Notes under the pieces: model-generated | Database searches by the model: none | Told to the model about the DNA's origin: nothing | Seen by the model: only the letters and a program-made list of their open reading frames with translations | Origin: Bacteroidota bacterium | Lineage (GTDB): Bacteria > Bacteroidota > Bacteroidia > Chitinophagales > LD1 | Assembly (NCBI GenBank): GCA_016715625.1 | Contig: JADJZU010000001.1 | Coordinates: 124,001-188,000 of the forward strand | Reading direction: 5' to 3' | DNA: 64,000 nt | Translations under genes and position numbers: made by a program | Part shown: positions 17,522-25,799 of the stretch, one piece after another | Numbering within the stretch: the first letter of the stretch is position 1 | How the letters are laid out: each line of letters starts with the position of its first letter

Positions 17522-18313
17522 TTATTTCGTGATGCTTAATAACGCGGTGATAAAGCGAGCAACCCATTGGCTGTTCCACATCCGGGTGAGAAGCTGAAGT
17601 TCCTCCTGCTTCAGCACTTCAATTTGTATACTGGAAGTAGCGCTCGCATCGTGTTCGCGGTGCAGGTGCAATTGTTTACCGGCAAATATAAAACTACCCT
17701 CCAGCTGACTCATCCTATACCAGGCATCCCAATCTAAAACAAACTTTTGGGTATCATCAAAACTGAAGTTGCCTAAATTCTTTTTTACATAAAACACGCC
17801 CGGGCACGAGATGCTATTGGAAAAAAGAAGAATGAACTTCTTCCAAAAAGAAGAACGGATACACCGGCTAAAATGGAAAGGGAAAATCAATAACCTCCGC
17901 AAAATGTTTTTATAGTCATGCTGCAACACAACACCTCCCCTTTCTGTGGCAGAGGCAGTAAACACAATAAGTGGATGTTGCATTTCATATTGCTCAGCTA
18001 ATAGAATGCACTCTTTCAAAAAATCAGTATGGTATACATCATCCTGGTGAGCCAGGGTCACATAAGGCGTTTGCGCTATGGAGAAACCAAAGTTCCAGTC
18101 CTTACCAATACTGCCACCCTTTTCATTAACAAACACCGTAAGTCCGTAAGTTTCGGCTAACTGATGGATAAACGGAGAGGGAGTGGATGTAGCCAGTATT
18201 ACCTGACTTTTGTATGACTGATTTAGCACGCTTTTTATACAAGCCTCCAGATGGTTGGAGTTGCCATAAGCCAGAATGACAAAAGTATGTCTGTCGCTAT
18301 AATTCTGACTCAT
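17522..18313 (-). CDS. Family 2 glycosyltransferase
   Basis: This 263-residue protein begins with the GT-A fold pattern HTFVILAYGNSNHLEACIKSVLNQSY and carries the DxD-type motif AHQDDVYHTDFLKE near residues 88-101, which binds the metal and nucleotide sugar. The length fits a single-domain GT2. There is no obvious membrane helix apart from a hydrophobic patch near LLIFPFHF. Sugar donor and acceptor are unknown. It is convergent with the TMTC-like gene and divergent from the second GT2 gene, 59 bases away, so a shared promoter region is likely. Confidence 0.9.
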   Translation of the reverse strand: MSQNYSDRHTFVILAYGNSNHLEACIKSVLNQSYKSQVILATSTPSPFIHQLAETYGLTVFVNEKGGSIGKDWNFGFSIAQTPYVTLAHQDDVYHTDFLKECILLAEQYEMQHPLIVFTASATERGGVVLQHDYKNILRRLLIFPFHFSRCIRSSFWKKFILLFSNSISCPGVFYVKKNLGNFSFDDTQKFVLDWDAWYRMSQLEGSFIFAGKQLHLHREHDASATSSIQIEVLKQEELQLLTRMWNSQWVARFITALLSITK

Positions 18314-18372
18314 GCTAAAATTTTATGTTTGAACTTCGAACAAATAAAAAATAATTACCGTTACAACTGCCC

Positions 18373-19395
18373 ATGATGCCTCATCCCAAAAAAGTAGCCG
18401 TTGTAATTCTCAGTTGGAATGGAAAAAAATTTCTGGAGCAGTTTCTTCCATCGGTTCTGCGATATACATCATTAGACTTGTGCGAGATAATTGTGGCTGA
18501 CAATGGCAGCACCGATGGCTCCATTGAATACATTCAGGAACAATTCCCGGCCATCAGGATTATAAAAAACAGCCGAAACGGTGGCTATGCCGGAGGGTAT
18601 AATGATGCATTGAAGCAAGTAGACACGGAGTATTTCGTGCTGCTGAATCAGGATGTGGAAGTAACAGAGAACTGGGTAGAATCAGTGATTAAAGAGATGG
18701 TAAAGGATCCGCGAATAGCGGCTGCGCAACCCAAACTTCGTGCTTATAGCGATAAACTTTACTTTGAGTATGCAGGGGCAGCGGGCGGTTACCTGGACAA
18801 ATACGGATATGCATTTTGCCGCGGACGAATCTTTGACACAATTGAACAAGACAAGGGACAATACGATGACACAACAGATATATTCTGGGCTACCGGGGCC
18901 TGTTTGTTTGTTCGTGCCGATGCCTACAGAGCAGCAGGCGGGCTGGATGAAGATTTTTTTGCCCACCAGGAAGAAATTGATCTGTGTTGGAGATTGAATA
19001 ACATGGACCACAGGATTATTGCAGTGCCCTCCTCCGTAGTATATCATGTGGGTGGGGGTAGTCTGCCGCAAGGGAACCCGAAGAAGACGTATCTGAATTT
19101 CAGAAACAATCTGATGATGATGTTTAAAAACCTACCGCTGGCCGACTTGCTTTGGAGATTGTTTATTGTCAGAATCCCACTGGACATTTTAGCTGCCTAT
19201 GACAGCATCCGAAAAACAAAAAGCATGGCCGATTTTGGTGCTATTGCCAAAGCGCATGCCCATTTCTTTATTTCCATCCCCGGACTGATAGCCAAACGAA
19301 ATAAAATAGCGCACAAGTCCACCCGGGGTTTAGCTACCTACAGTATTGTATGGCAATATTTTGCCAGGAACAAGCGAAAATTCAGTGAACTGTAA
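18373..19395 (+). CDS. Family 2 glycosyltransferase, rhamnosyltransferase-like
   Basis: This 340-residue GT2 has the N-terminal motif VAVVILSWNGKKFLEQFLPS, then IIVADNGSTDGS, LLNQDVEV as the DxD-like metal site (about 93-100), and the C-terminal GGLDEDFFAHQEEIDLCWR (about 195-213) that is typical of WbbL/rhamnosyltransferase-like enzymes. The tail is hydrophobic and basic, suggesting membrane association. A role in O-antigen, exopolysaccharide or protein glycan assembly is likely, but the sugar cannot be read from sequence. The first Met is followed directly by a second, so the start may be 18376. Confidence 0.92.
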   Translation: MMPHPKKVAVVILSWNGKKFLEQFLPSVLRYTSLDLCEIIVADNGSTDGSIEYIQEQFPAIRIIKNSRNGGYAGGYNDALKQVDTEYFVLLNQDVEVTENWVESVIKEMVKDPRIAAAQPKLRAYSDKLYFEYAGAAGGYLDKYGYAFCRGRIFDTIEQDKGQYDDTTDIFWATGACLFVRADAYRAAGGLDEDFFAHQEEIDLCWRLNNMDHRIIAVPSSVVYHVGGGSLPQGNPKKTYLNFRNNLMMMFKNLPLADLLWRLFIVRIPLDILAAYDSIRKTKSMADFGAIAKAHAHFFISIPGLIAKRNKIAHKSTRGLATYSIVWQYFARNKRKFSEL

Positions 19396-19566
19396 AACTG
19401 AGGGCCCCATGAAGTAAGGCCAATTAGTTTACTTCACCCCACCGGGAACTGACTTCCCTCCTGCCTTTTCCCCTTTTCAAAAACAAACCGCTCGGCTTTA
19501 AGGTATTCCGGCTGTAAACCAATGACATAGAAGCCCATGTAAGAGGCTTTGCGAGGGAGAACTCCC

Positions 19567-19588
19567 ATTTTTACAATTCCATGACAAA
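19567..19588. repeat. 22-base repeat, copy 2
   Basis: This is an exact copy of the sequence at 6799-6820. Here it is about 81 bases upstream of the T9SS gene's ATG, but in the opposite orientation relative to that gene when compared with copy 1. Confidence 0.7.
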
Positions 19589-19626
19589 AGTTTTTTCCAC
19601 ACGCCTACCCAATTCAATTATTCGGT

Positions 19627-19634
19627 TACTTTTG
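19627..19634 (+). promoter_or_regulatory. Candidate -7 element of the T9SS gene
   Basis: TACTTTTG is an exact TAnnTTTG element 34 bases upstream of the ATG at 19669. It supports 19669 as the true start rather than the in-frame GTG at 19721. Confidence 0.5.
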
Positions 19635-19668
19635 GCCTCCATTTTCTAAAACAAAACCACTAATTAAA

Positions 19669-22141
19669 ATGAGAAAGCTTTTACTGTTTTTATCTGTGGC
19701 TTCTTTGGGTTTAAATCTAAGTGCACAACAAGCGCTTCAGAGATAACAAACTTGACCGCATGTTACAAGACAAGCCGGTTGTAAATACCAATGCAGCTAA
19801 CACTTCTTCTTCTTCGCATCATCACAAATCATCACGCGGTGGCGGATTAACCTCCATTTTAAATTCACAGCGTATAGGTAGTGCCGGTAACTTGCTTACA
19901 ATCATAGATGGTGGCAACAATCAGTTGGATGTAAACAACGACATCAACACAGTAGTGTTTATTCACAGAAATGACCCTTCTATAGCTCCCGGAACCAACG
20001 TAGCACAATACCGCTACGATATTTCAAAAACCCGTGGTGCTACATGGACAACCAACATTGGCCCAATCACCAACGACCTGAGCATTGACAACGTAAACGT
20101 GAACGGCCGTTTCCCTGAGGGTGGAATATTCAACCCATCGGGCAATACAGTAGCCGACAGCGCTTATTTAGTTTACTCCGGCACCTGGCACGATGGAAGT
20201 GCCGGCAGCTGGCAAGGCTCTATGCGTGGTCGCGGAAAGTTGAGCGGAGACACCTCTACTTTCAATGTAAACATTGATGTAATCAATAGTGGCAATGTGG
20301 CCATTGGTACCGGTTTCTGCCAAAGCACACCGGGCACTTTCTGGAAAGTAAACGAGAGCAGCAACAACTCTTTCGCACAAGGCTCTAACTCTATCACTGA
20401 CGGAATCGTGGTAGAAAAAGGAGTATGGAATAACTCTACCAAAGACATTGACTGGACAGAAAGCAAAATCACTCAGGTGTTTGAAGATTTAGACAACAGC
20501 GGCAGCACCATTTCTACCGCTACTTCTTTCTCTATTGCATTTGACCCAACCGGTCAATATGGTTGGATTGCAGGCCTGGGAGATATCACCAATGATGGCG
20601 ACTCTGTGTATGACCCTTTATTCTGGAAATCTACTGACTTTGGTGCTACCTGGAGCAGTGTAATCCGCGTTGACCTCGATAGCGTTCAAGGCGTGTTTGA
20701 CGAATTGAACAGCGAACTGGTAGACGGAACTCCACTGGACAAAAAACCAACCTGCAGCTTTGATTGCGACTTAGTAGTGGATGCAAACGGCAACCCACAC
20801 TTACTGGTAATTGTTGGTAACGGAACAGAGTATTCCATTCTGGCTGCCGGATACGATGTATGGGATATTACCTATGACCCTGCTGCACAAGCAGGTTGCA
20901 ACTGGAAAGGAATTCACTTTGCTGATATCTGGACTTTGCGCGGAACCTTCAGCTCTGATAATCCGGCACAAACTGAAGACAATCGTCCTATGACAGCTCG
21001 CTCAGCAGATGGCAACAAGTTGTTCTTCTTCTGGCTGGAGAGCGATATTGATGTTATCCTTTCTACCGACAATGATATCCCGAACCTGTTTGGTCGTGGT
21101 ATTGATATTGCCAATGAAAAAATTACTCCGCTTTACAACTTCACAGAAGGTGACTCTCTGTGGGGAGGCGAAACTGTAAACAGCTCGGGTGGTGTATTTG
21201 GCGGTGCTGTTTATCCTGCTATCTCTCCAATCGTTTGGGAAAATGGCAGCAACTACAACATTCCATTGATTCTTACTCAGGTAGACTACAACCACGACCC
21301 TTCTCTGGGCCTTGGTTCCAGCGAACAACCTGCTGCGTTCTACTATATCGACAACCTGAACATTCCTAACAACGCTTTCACTTTGCCTTTAGACCAAACT
21401 CCTCCTTCCATTACTTTGAATGGACAGGATACGGTTACTGTGTTAGTGAACACCAGCTACACCGAAGATGGTGCTACAGCATTTGACTGCACCGATGGAG
21501 CTATTACCCCAACCATTCAAAACTCTCCAAACCCTAACGTGGTGGGTGTTTATGATGTGCTTTACATTGCTACCGATGCAGCCGGCAACAGCGACACTGT
21601 AGTGCGCACAGTAATCGTTGGAGCAATACCTACTGCTAACTTCTCATGGAGTTTCCCTCAATTGGCTTACAAAGCGCAATTCCAGGATCAATCAATCAAC
21701 CTGCCACAGTCATGGCAGTGGAACTTTGGTGATGGAACAGGTTCTATCGCTCAAAACCCTTTGAAGACATTTACAACCAACGGAAACTTCAACGTTTGCT
21801 TAACGGTATCCAATGCCTTTGGAACTTCACAGCAGGTGTGCAAGCAAGTATCTACTTCGGGTGTGGGCATCAACGATGTTGATTTTTCATCGTCTATCAG
21901 CATGTTCCCTAACCCAAGCACCGGAAAAGTTCAGTTGACTTTCAACGGCAACGTAACACCGGATATGAATGTGACCGTTTACAACATTTTGGGAGAAACT
22001 GTATTGCCTACTGCTTTCTTTAAAGCAGGAACTACCAATATGGAGCTTAACCTGCAATCGGTAAGCAATGGACTTTACTTAGTAAAAATCCAGAGCGACA
22101 ACGGAACAGCTGTGAAGCATCTTACTATTCAGCACAAATAG
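19669..22141 (+). CDS. T9SS type A cargo protein, frame broken after the signal peptide
   Basis: The body (from about 19721) encodes some 800 residues: a long repeat-poor N-terminal part with an Asn/Asp-rich WTTNIGPITNDLSIDN region, a DUF5011/HYR-like Ig module around PPSITLNGQDTVTVLVN, a PKD module with SWQWNFGDGTG, and a T9SS type A sorting domain from MFPNPSTGKVQLTF to VKHLTIQHK. The only start in the body frame is a GTG without a signal peptide. A perfect signal peptide, MRKLLLFLSVASLGLNLSAQ, starts at ATG 19669 in another frame and hits TAA at 19744. Loss of one AG unit in the CAGAGA run, or one extra base near 19730, would fuse them. The intact gene would be exported through T9SS. It is annotated here as one frame-broken gene. 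Confidence 0.85.
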
Positions 22142-22155
22142 GCTGAATAACCTCT

Positions 22156-22193
22156 AAACAAAAGAGCCGCTCCACAGAGCGGCTCTTTTGTTT
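22156..22193 (+). terminator. Strong intrinsic terminator after the T9SS gene
   Basis: A 17-bp perfect stem joins the arms 22156-22172 and 22177-22193 around a CACA loop; the core is GAGCCGCTC with GAGCGGCTC. The flanks are A- and T-rich, so it can stop transcription in both directions. Confidence 0.92.
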
Positions 22194-22210
22194 TATAGCA
22201 GCGCAAAGAC

Positions 22211-22234
22211 AGGCTGTTTCCCTCGGCTAAAGCC
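22211..22234. repeat. Dispersed GGCTAAA-core element, copy 1
   Basis: AGGCTGTTTCCCTCGGCTAA and the next four bases match 47929-47952 at 21 of 24 positions. A related element at 22373-22392 folds as CCTTTGGC, TAAA, GCCAAAGG. Confidence 0.55.
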
Positions 22235-22267
22235 TCCACACAATTATCCATTAGCAATAAACAATGA

Positions 22268-22320
22268 GCAATAGCGCTTCTGTAATCCCGAACGGAAGCG
22301 TTGCGGAATGAGGGATCTGG
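22268..22320. repeat. Dispersed intergenic element, copy 1
   Basis: This 53-base stretch (key blocks AGCGCTT, CGGAAGC, TGCGGA and GAGG) aligns by eye with 54934-54986 at roughly 70 percent identity. Both copies are in gene-free DNA, and a shorter relative is near 22450-22475. Confidence 0.5.
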
Positions 22321-22570
22321 TAGTTTTTGAACCACATAGCCACATAGGAAACATAGCTTGAATATTAGCTGTCCTTTGGCTAAAGCCAAAGGCGGGGGCA
22401 GGATGAGCGGAAGATAATCTGTTGGGAGGCTAAAGCCGCCATGCAATTATCCATGAGGAATAGCGCTATTGTCATGCAAAGCGGATGTGTTTTTATAGGC
22501 TGCTATATCGCTTTGGGGTCTCCCACAGGGGACCCAGAAGCAAAGTATACATCCAACACGGTCTGCGCAT

Positions 22571-22658
22571 ACCGAATCCGGTTCGCCACCATACTGAATC
22601 CAGTTTGCTCGTGAACTGAATCCGGGTTGCCAGCGTACTGAATCCGGTTCGCCAGTGC
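22571..22658. repeat. Four tandem 22-bp repeats
   Basis: Units start at 22571, 22593, 22615 and 22637 with an exact 22-base period. Each begins AC(C/T)GAATCC followed by a variant of GGTTCGCC. There are no spacers, so this is a minisatellite and not a CRISPR array. Confidence 0.85.
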
Positions 22659-22966
22659 ACAGGACCTTTAAAGCTCTCTTTTGGTGTTAAAACAGGGTTA
22701 AAACCTATCGAATACCGGAATTGGTTCGCTTTGCCGTTGTTTGCCGCTTTGGGAGAACCCGGTAGACGAAAATATTAGCAGGGCGGGCGGATTCAGGGGG
22801 TGTTGCGGTCATTTATATTTTTTAAGTTTATGTTGCCTATGTATCTTGTTAGCCTGTTTGGTTTGGTGTTGTGCTTTGGAGCGCAGAGCACCCGCTGGGC
22901 TGCTGGCCTGGCTTAGGGGGACTCTGCTGGGAGGGGGATGCACTGTGGGGGTGAAATAATAGTCAT

Positions 22967-23344
22967 ATGAATAAGTGTAAGAATGTCTTCTTGCTATTAC
23001 TGATAACAGTATTTATTACACCACTAAGCGGGTGCGTAAAGGATTGTAAAAAGTGGCATCAGGGCGGTGTAAATATTACAGCAAATTATGAAGGATATTT
23101 TGTTATATACTTATGGGAAACACCTTCGGGGCAAAACAATTTTGGTGAACACATGAATAATCTGACCGGACCTTATTTAACCCCAGTTAACGAAGTTAGA
23201 TTCATGGATATCCCTGCATTGTGCTATACAATGAACGTATTTCATTTTCAGGGTCACCCAGGCCAAAATGCAGATACAGTATTCAGTTATAACTTTTGTT
23301 TAGAAGAGTGCCAAACCACAGAAATAGTATTGCAGCGGTTGTGA
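22967..23344 (+). CDS. Small hypothetical lipoprotein
   Basis: This 125-residue protein has a 22-residue signal ending in the lipobox LSGC, with Cys23 as the lipidation site. The mature part has four further cysteines (DC at 26, C74-like position, and CLEEC near the C-terminus) and no domain that I recognise. The pattern VKDCKKWHQGGVNITANYEGYF suggests a small beta fold. It stands alone in a repeat-rich region, with the repeat gap upstream and convergent murQ downstream. It was probably acquired or is fast-evolving; the function is unknown. Confidence 0.7.
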   Translation: MNKCKNVFLLLLITVFITPLSGCVKDCKKWHQGGVNITANYEGYFVIYLWETPSGQNNFGEHMNNLTGPYLTPVNEVRFMDIPALCYTMNVFHFQGHPGQNADTVFSYNFCLEECQTTEIVLQRL

Positions 23345-23438
23345 TGGGGAGAGGTAAACACAATGCAGTGTTTTCAGAAGCACGGTGATAAGGCGGTAGG
23401 AGGATAAAGGGGGTCGTTTAGGTATGGACCATTATCCA

Positions 23439-24242
23439 TCAGTTGGATAGATAATCCAGCACTTTTTTCACACTGCCATGTTTCAACAGCAAGGCTTTTG
23501 CTTCTTCATAAGGGATAGAAACAGCATTTACAATCATCTTGGTTCCTCTGTCAATCAGTTTGTCGTTGCTCAAATGCATGTGCACCATCTTGTTTCCTTC
23601 CACCCTTCCAATTTTAATCATTACAGAAGTGCTTATCATATTCAAGACCAGTTTTTGCGCTGTTCCGGCTTTCATTCTGGTGCTACCTGTTACAAACTCG
23701 GGCCCTACAACAACTTCTATCGGGTAATCTGAATGTGTAGCCAATACTGAGTTACTGTTACAGGTGATGCAGCCTGTACTAATATTATGTGCCCTGCATT
23801 TTTCCAATGCATGAACTACGTATGGGGTTCTGCCTGATGCAGCAATTCCAATTACCACATCATTGGAATGAATATCGTGTGCCATCAAATCTTTCCAGCC
23901 CTGCTCTTTATCATCTTCTGCAAATTCAACAGCCTTTCGGATTGCCTGGTCTCCTCCGGCCATGATTCCAATAACGAGGCCATGCGGCACCCCATAAGTG
24001 GGCGGACATTCGCTGGCATCCACCACCCCCAGCCGGCCACTGGTTCCTGCACCGATATAAAAAAGACGTCCACCACTGAGCATTTTGTCTGCAATAACAT
24101 CTACCAATTGCTCTATCGCAGGTATAGCAATTGCTATAGCATCCGGAACCTTTTTGTCTTCCCGATTGATATTCACCAATAGTTCTCGTGTGCTCATCTT
24201 TTCCAGATGGTCGTATAAAGAAGTGGCTTCTGTAGTTTTCAT
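23439..24242 (-). CDS. murQ: N-acetylmuramic acid 6-phosphate etherase
   Basis: MurQ cleaves the lactyl ether of MurNAc-6-phosphate to give GlcNAc-6-phosphate and D-lactate in peptidoglycan recycling. The 267-residue SIS-domain protein has GAGTSGRLG (64-72), DASECPPT with the catalytic Glu78, ASGRTPYV near 140-147 and GPEFVTGSTRMKAGTAQK. It lacks the extra C-terminal part of E. coli MurQ (298 residues), as is common in Bacteroidota. It is divergent from the DUF2851 gene. On the minus strand TATTTTGC lies seven bases before the ATG, another short-leader promoter candidate. Confidence 0.95.
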   Translation of the reverse strand: MKTTEATSLYDHLEKMSTRELLVNINREDKKVPDAIAIAIPAIEQLVDVIADKMLSGGRLFYIGAGTSGRLGVVDASECPPTYGVPHGLVIGIMAGGDQAIRKAVEFAEDDKEQGWKDLMAHDIHSNDVVIGIAASGRTPYVVHALEKCRAHNISTGCITCNSNSVLATHSDYPIEVVVGPEFVTGSTRMKAGTAQKLVLNMISTSVMIKIGRVEGNKMVHMHLSNDKLIDRGTKMIVNAVSIPYEEAKALLLKHGSVKKVLDYLSN

Positions 24243-24293
24243 ATTGTTTGCAAAATAAAAAAAGAGACTTTCTTCGGATTGAAACCACTGCTT

Positions 24294-25574
24294 ATGGTTA
24301 CTGAAACGCTACTTCATTTCGTTTGGAAATACAAACTCTTTGACACAGGCAAATTACGTACACAAGCCGGTGAGCCCATTTCTATCTTACAGAGCGGCAT
24401 ACATAATTTTGATGCAGGTCCGGACTTCTTAAACGCGCGGATAAAAATCGGTAACACCATTTGGGCAGGACACGTGGAGTTGCACATCAATGATTCTGAT
24501 TGGGAACAACACGGGCACCATAGAGACAGCGCCTACGACACGGTGGTGCTGCATGTGGTATACAATGACCCGAAGAAAATGATCACCAACCAAAAAGGAG
24601 AAACGATTCCCACACTGGTATTGCGAGACTATCTGGAGGATGCTGTATTAGAGCGATACAACTTCTTAATGCAAAGTAAGGCCTGGATACCGTGTGAAAG
24701 TTTTCTACCTAAGCTAAATCCGGTAGTATTAAGCAACTTTAGAGAAAGGCTACTCATTGAAAGACTGGAGGGCAAAAACAATCATATTCAAGCGCTGTTG
24801 AACCAAACCAAAAACGATTGGGAGCAGGTTACTTATCAGATGCTGGCTCGCTACTTTGGTTCATCGGTCAACCGCGAGGCTTTTGAATCGCTGGCCCAAT
24901 CGCTACCCATCTCTGTGCTCAGTAAATATCAGGGCGATGCTATAAAGATTGAAGCGCTGCTGTTCGGCCAATCAGGTTTATTAGATAGCGAATTACTGGA
25001 TGAGTATCCCCGGCAACTGAGGACTGAGTTCAATTACCTTAAACGGTTGCACCAGCTCACACCGCTTCATCCATACGGTTTTAAATTTCTGCGTTTAAGA
25101 CCTTCGAATTTCCCCACACTGCGGCTGGCTCAATTAGCCGCTCTCCTGGCAGAGGACACTAAGTTGTTTTCCAAGATTATCAATACCTCATCGATGGCCG
25201 CTTTGCACCGCCTTTTTGACGTTAAGCCGGGCAGCTATTGGCACAACCATTATTTATTTGATAAACCCTCCGAGAAAGTAAAATGGCATATCGGCAAAGA
25301 CATGAAGAATACACTGCTCATTAATGTAGTGGCACCGCTGCTATTTTGCTATGGAAAATATAAAGATGAGGAAGCGTATTGCGATCGGGCAATGGCACTG
25401 CTGGAGGCCGCTTCCGCGGAACGGAACAGCATTATAGATGGATGGCAAACTTTAGGGGTTGATTGTATGAATGCGGCCCAAACACAATCTATGATTCAGC
25501 TAAAGAAAGAATACTGCGATAAACATAAATGCCTGCATTGTGCGGTGGGCATTAGCCTTCTGAAACACACATAA
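24294..25574 (+). CDS. DUF2851 family protein
   Basis: This protein of about 426 residues belongs to the DUF2851 family, found mainly in Bacteroidota. Recognisable pieces are LLHFVWKYKLFD at the start, NFDAGPDFLNARIKIGNTIWAGHVELHINDSDW (about residues 45-77) and a C-terminal CDKHKCLHCAVG cysteine cluster (CxxxxCxxC) that may bind metal. The function is unknown. I chose ATG 24294 because the family starts close to this point; an in-frame TTG at 24279 would add five residues. A terminator and tRNA-Arg follow immediately. Confidence 0.88.
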   Translation: MVTETLLHFVWKYKLFDTGKLRTQAGEPISILQSGIHNFDAGPDFLNARIKIGNTIWAGHVELHINDSDWEQHGHHRDSAYDTVVLHVVYNDPKKMITNQKGETIPTLVLRDYLEDAVLERYNFLMQSKAWIPCESFLPKLNPVVLSNFRERLLIERLEGKNNHIQALLNQTKNDWEQVTYQMLARYFGSSVNREAFESLAQSLPISVLSKYQGDAIKIEALLFGQSGLLDSELLDEYPRQLRTEFNYLKRLHQLTPLHPYGFKFLRLRPSNFPTLRLAQLAALLAEDTKLFSKIINTSSMAALHRLFDVKPGSYWHNHYLFDKPSEKVKWHIGKDMKNTLLINVVAPLLFCYGKYKDEEAYCDRAMALLEAASAERNSIIDGWQTLGVDCMNAAQTQSMIQLKKEYCDKHKCLHCAVGISLLKHT

Positions 25575-25575
25575 A

Positions 25576-25599
25576 AAAGCGAGGCATAAGCCTCGCTTT
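25576..25599. terminator. Bidirectional terminator between DUF2851 and tRNA-Arg
   Basis: AAAGCGAGGC and GCCTCGCTTT form a perfect 10-bp stem with an ATAA loop. It can serve the plus-strand DUF2851 gene and the minus-strand tRNA, which ends two bases away. Confidence 0.85.
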
Positions 25600-25600
25600 G

Positions 25601-25674
25601 TGCACCCGAAGGGAGTCGAACCCCTAACCTTCTGATCCGTAGTCAGATGCTCTATCCAGTTAAGCTACGGGTGC
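25601..25674 (-). tRNA. tRNA-Arg (anticodon ACG)
   Basis: The minus strand folds as a complete tRNA of 74 bases: acceptor GCACCCG with CGGGTGC plus discriminator A, D arm around AGCTTAACTGGATAGAGC, anticodon arm CTGACTACGGATCAG with anticodon ACG, and T arm AGGGGTTCGACTCCCT. It decodes CGU and, after deamination of A34 to inosine by TadA, CGC and CGA. CCA is not encoded and must be added. Confidence 0.96.
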
Positions 25675-25741
25675 AATCGTTGTTTTAAAACGGAGCGCAA
25701 ATAAAACAAGAATTGTCGTTATTGAAAATGCCGTAATAAAA

Positions 25742-25768
25742 AAGTCCTGCTCAAAGTGAGCAGGACTT
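25742..25768 (-). terminator. Terminator of rpsA
   Basis: AAGTCCTGCTCA and TGAGCAGGACTT form a perfect 12-bp stem with an AAG loop. On the minus strand a T-rich run follows. It is 32 bases past the reconstructed rpsA stop. Confidence 0.88.
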
Positions 25769-25799
25769 GTAATGTCTGTAGGAAAAGACCCTTGCAGGC

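Larger units (their letters stand above)
19396..19668. other. Non-coding region between GT2 and the T9SS gene
   Basis: No gene is apparent in these 273 bases. It holds an inverted repeat (TGAAGTAA at 19410-19417 and TTACTTCA at 19429-19436) just after the glycosyltransferase gene, which could be a weak terminator without a T tract, the second copy of the 22-base repeat, and a promoter element near 19627. Confidence 0.6.
22194..22966. other. 770-bp gene-free region rich in degenerate repeats
   Basis: No convincing gene lies here. The stretch holds two members of a CGGCTAAA-core hairpin family (22211-22234 and 22368-22393), a copy of a dispersed AGCGCTT/CGGAAGC element (22268-22320), a second partial copy near 22450-22475, and four 22-bp tandem repeats (22571-22658). 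A 72-codon open frame at 22741-22959 is Cys/Leu/Gly-rich low-complexity sequence with rising G content and is not credible as a gene. Confidence 0.7.

Noticed and set aside
22571..22658. Possible CRISPR array.
   Set aside because: The units are directly adjacent with a 22-base period and no spacers, and no cas genes are present.
22741..22959. A 72-codon open frame that could encode a small Cys/Leu-rich membrane protein.
   Set aside because: Composition is skewed and G-rich, there is no promoter or neighbour support, and it lies in a repeat-rich gap. It is probably chance.
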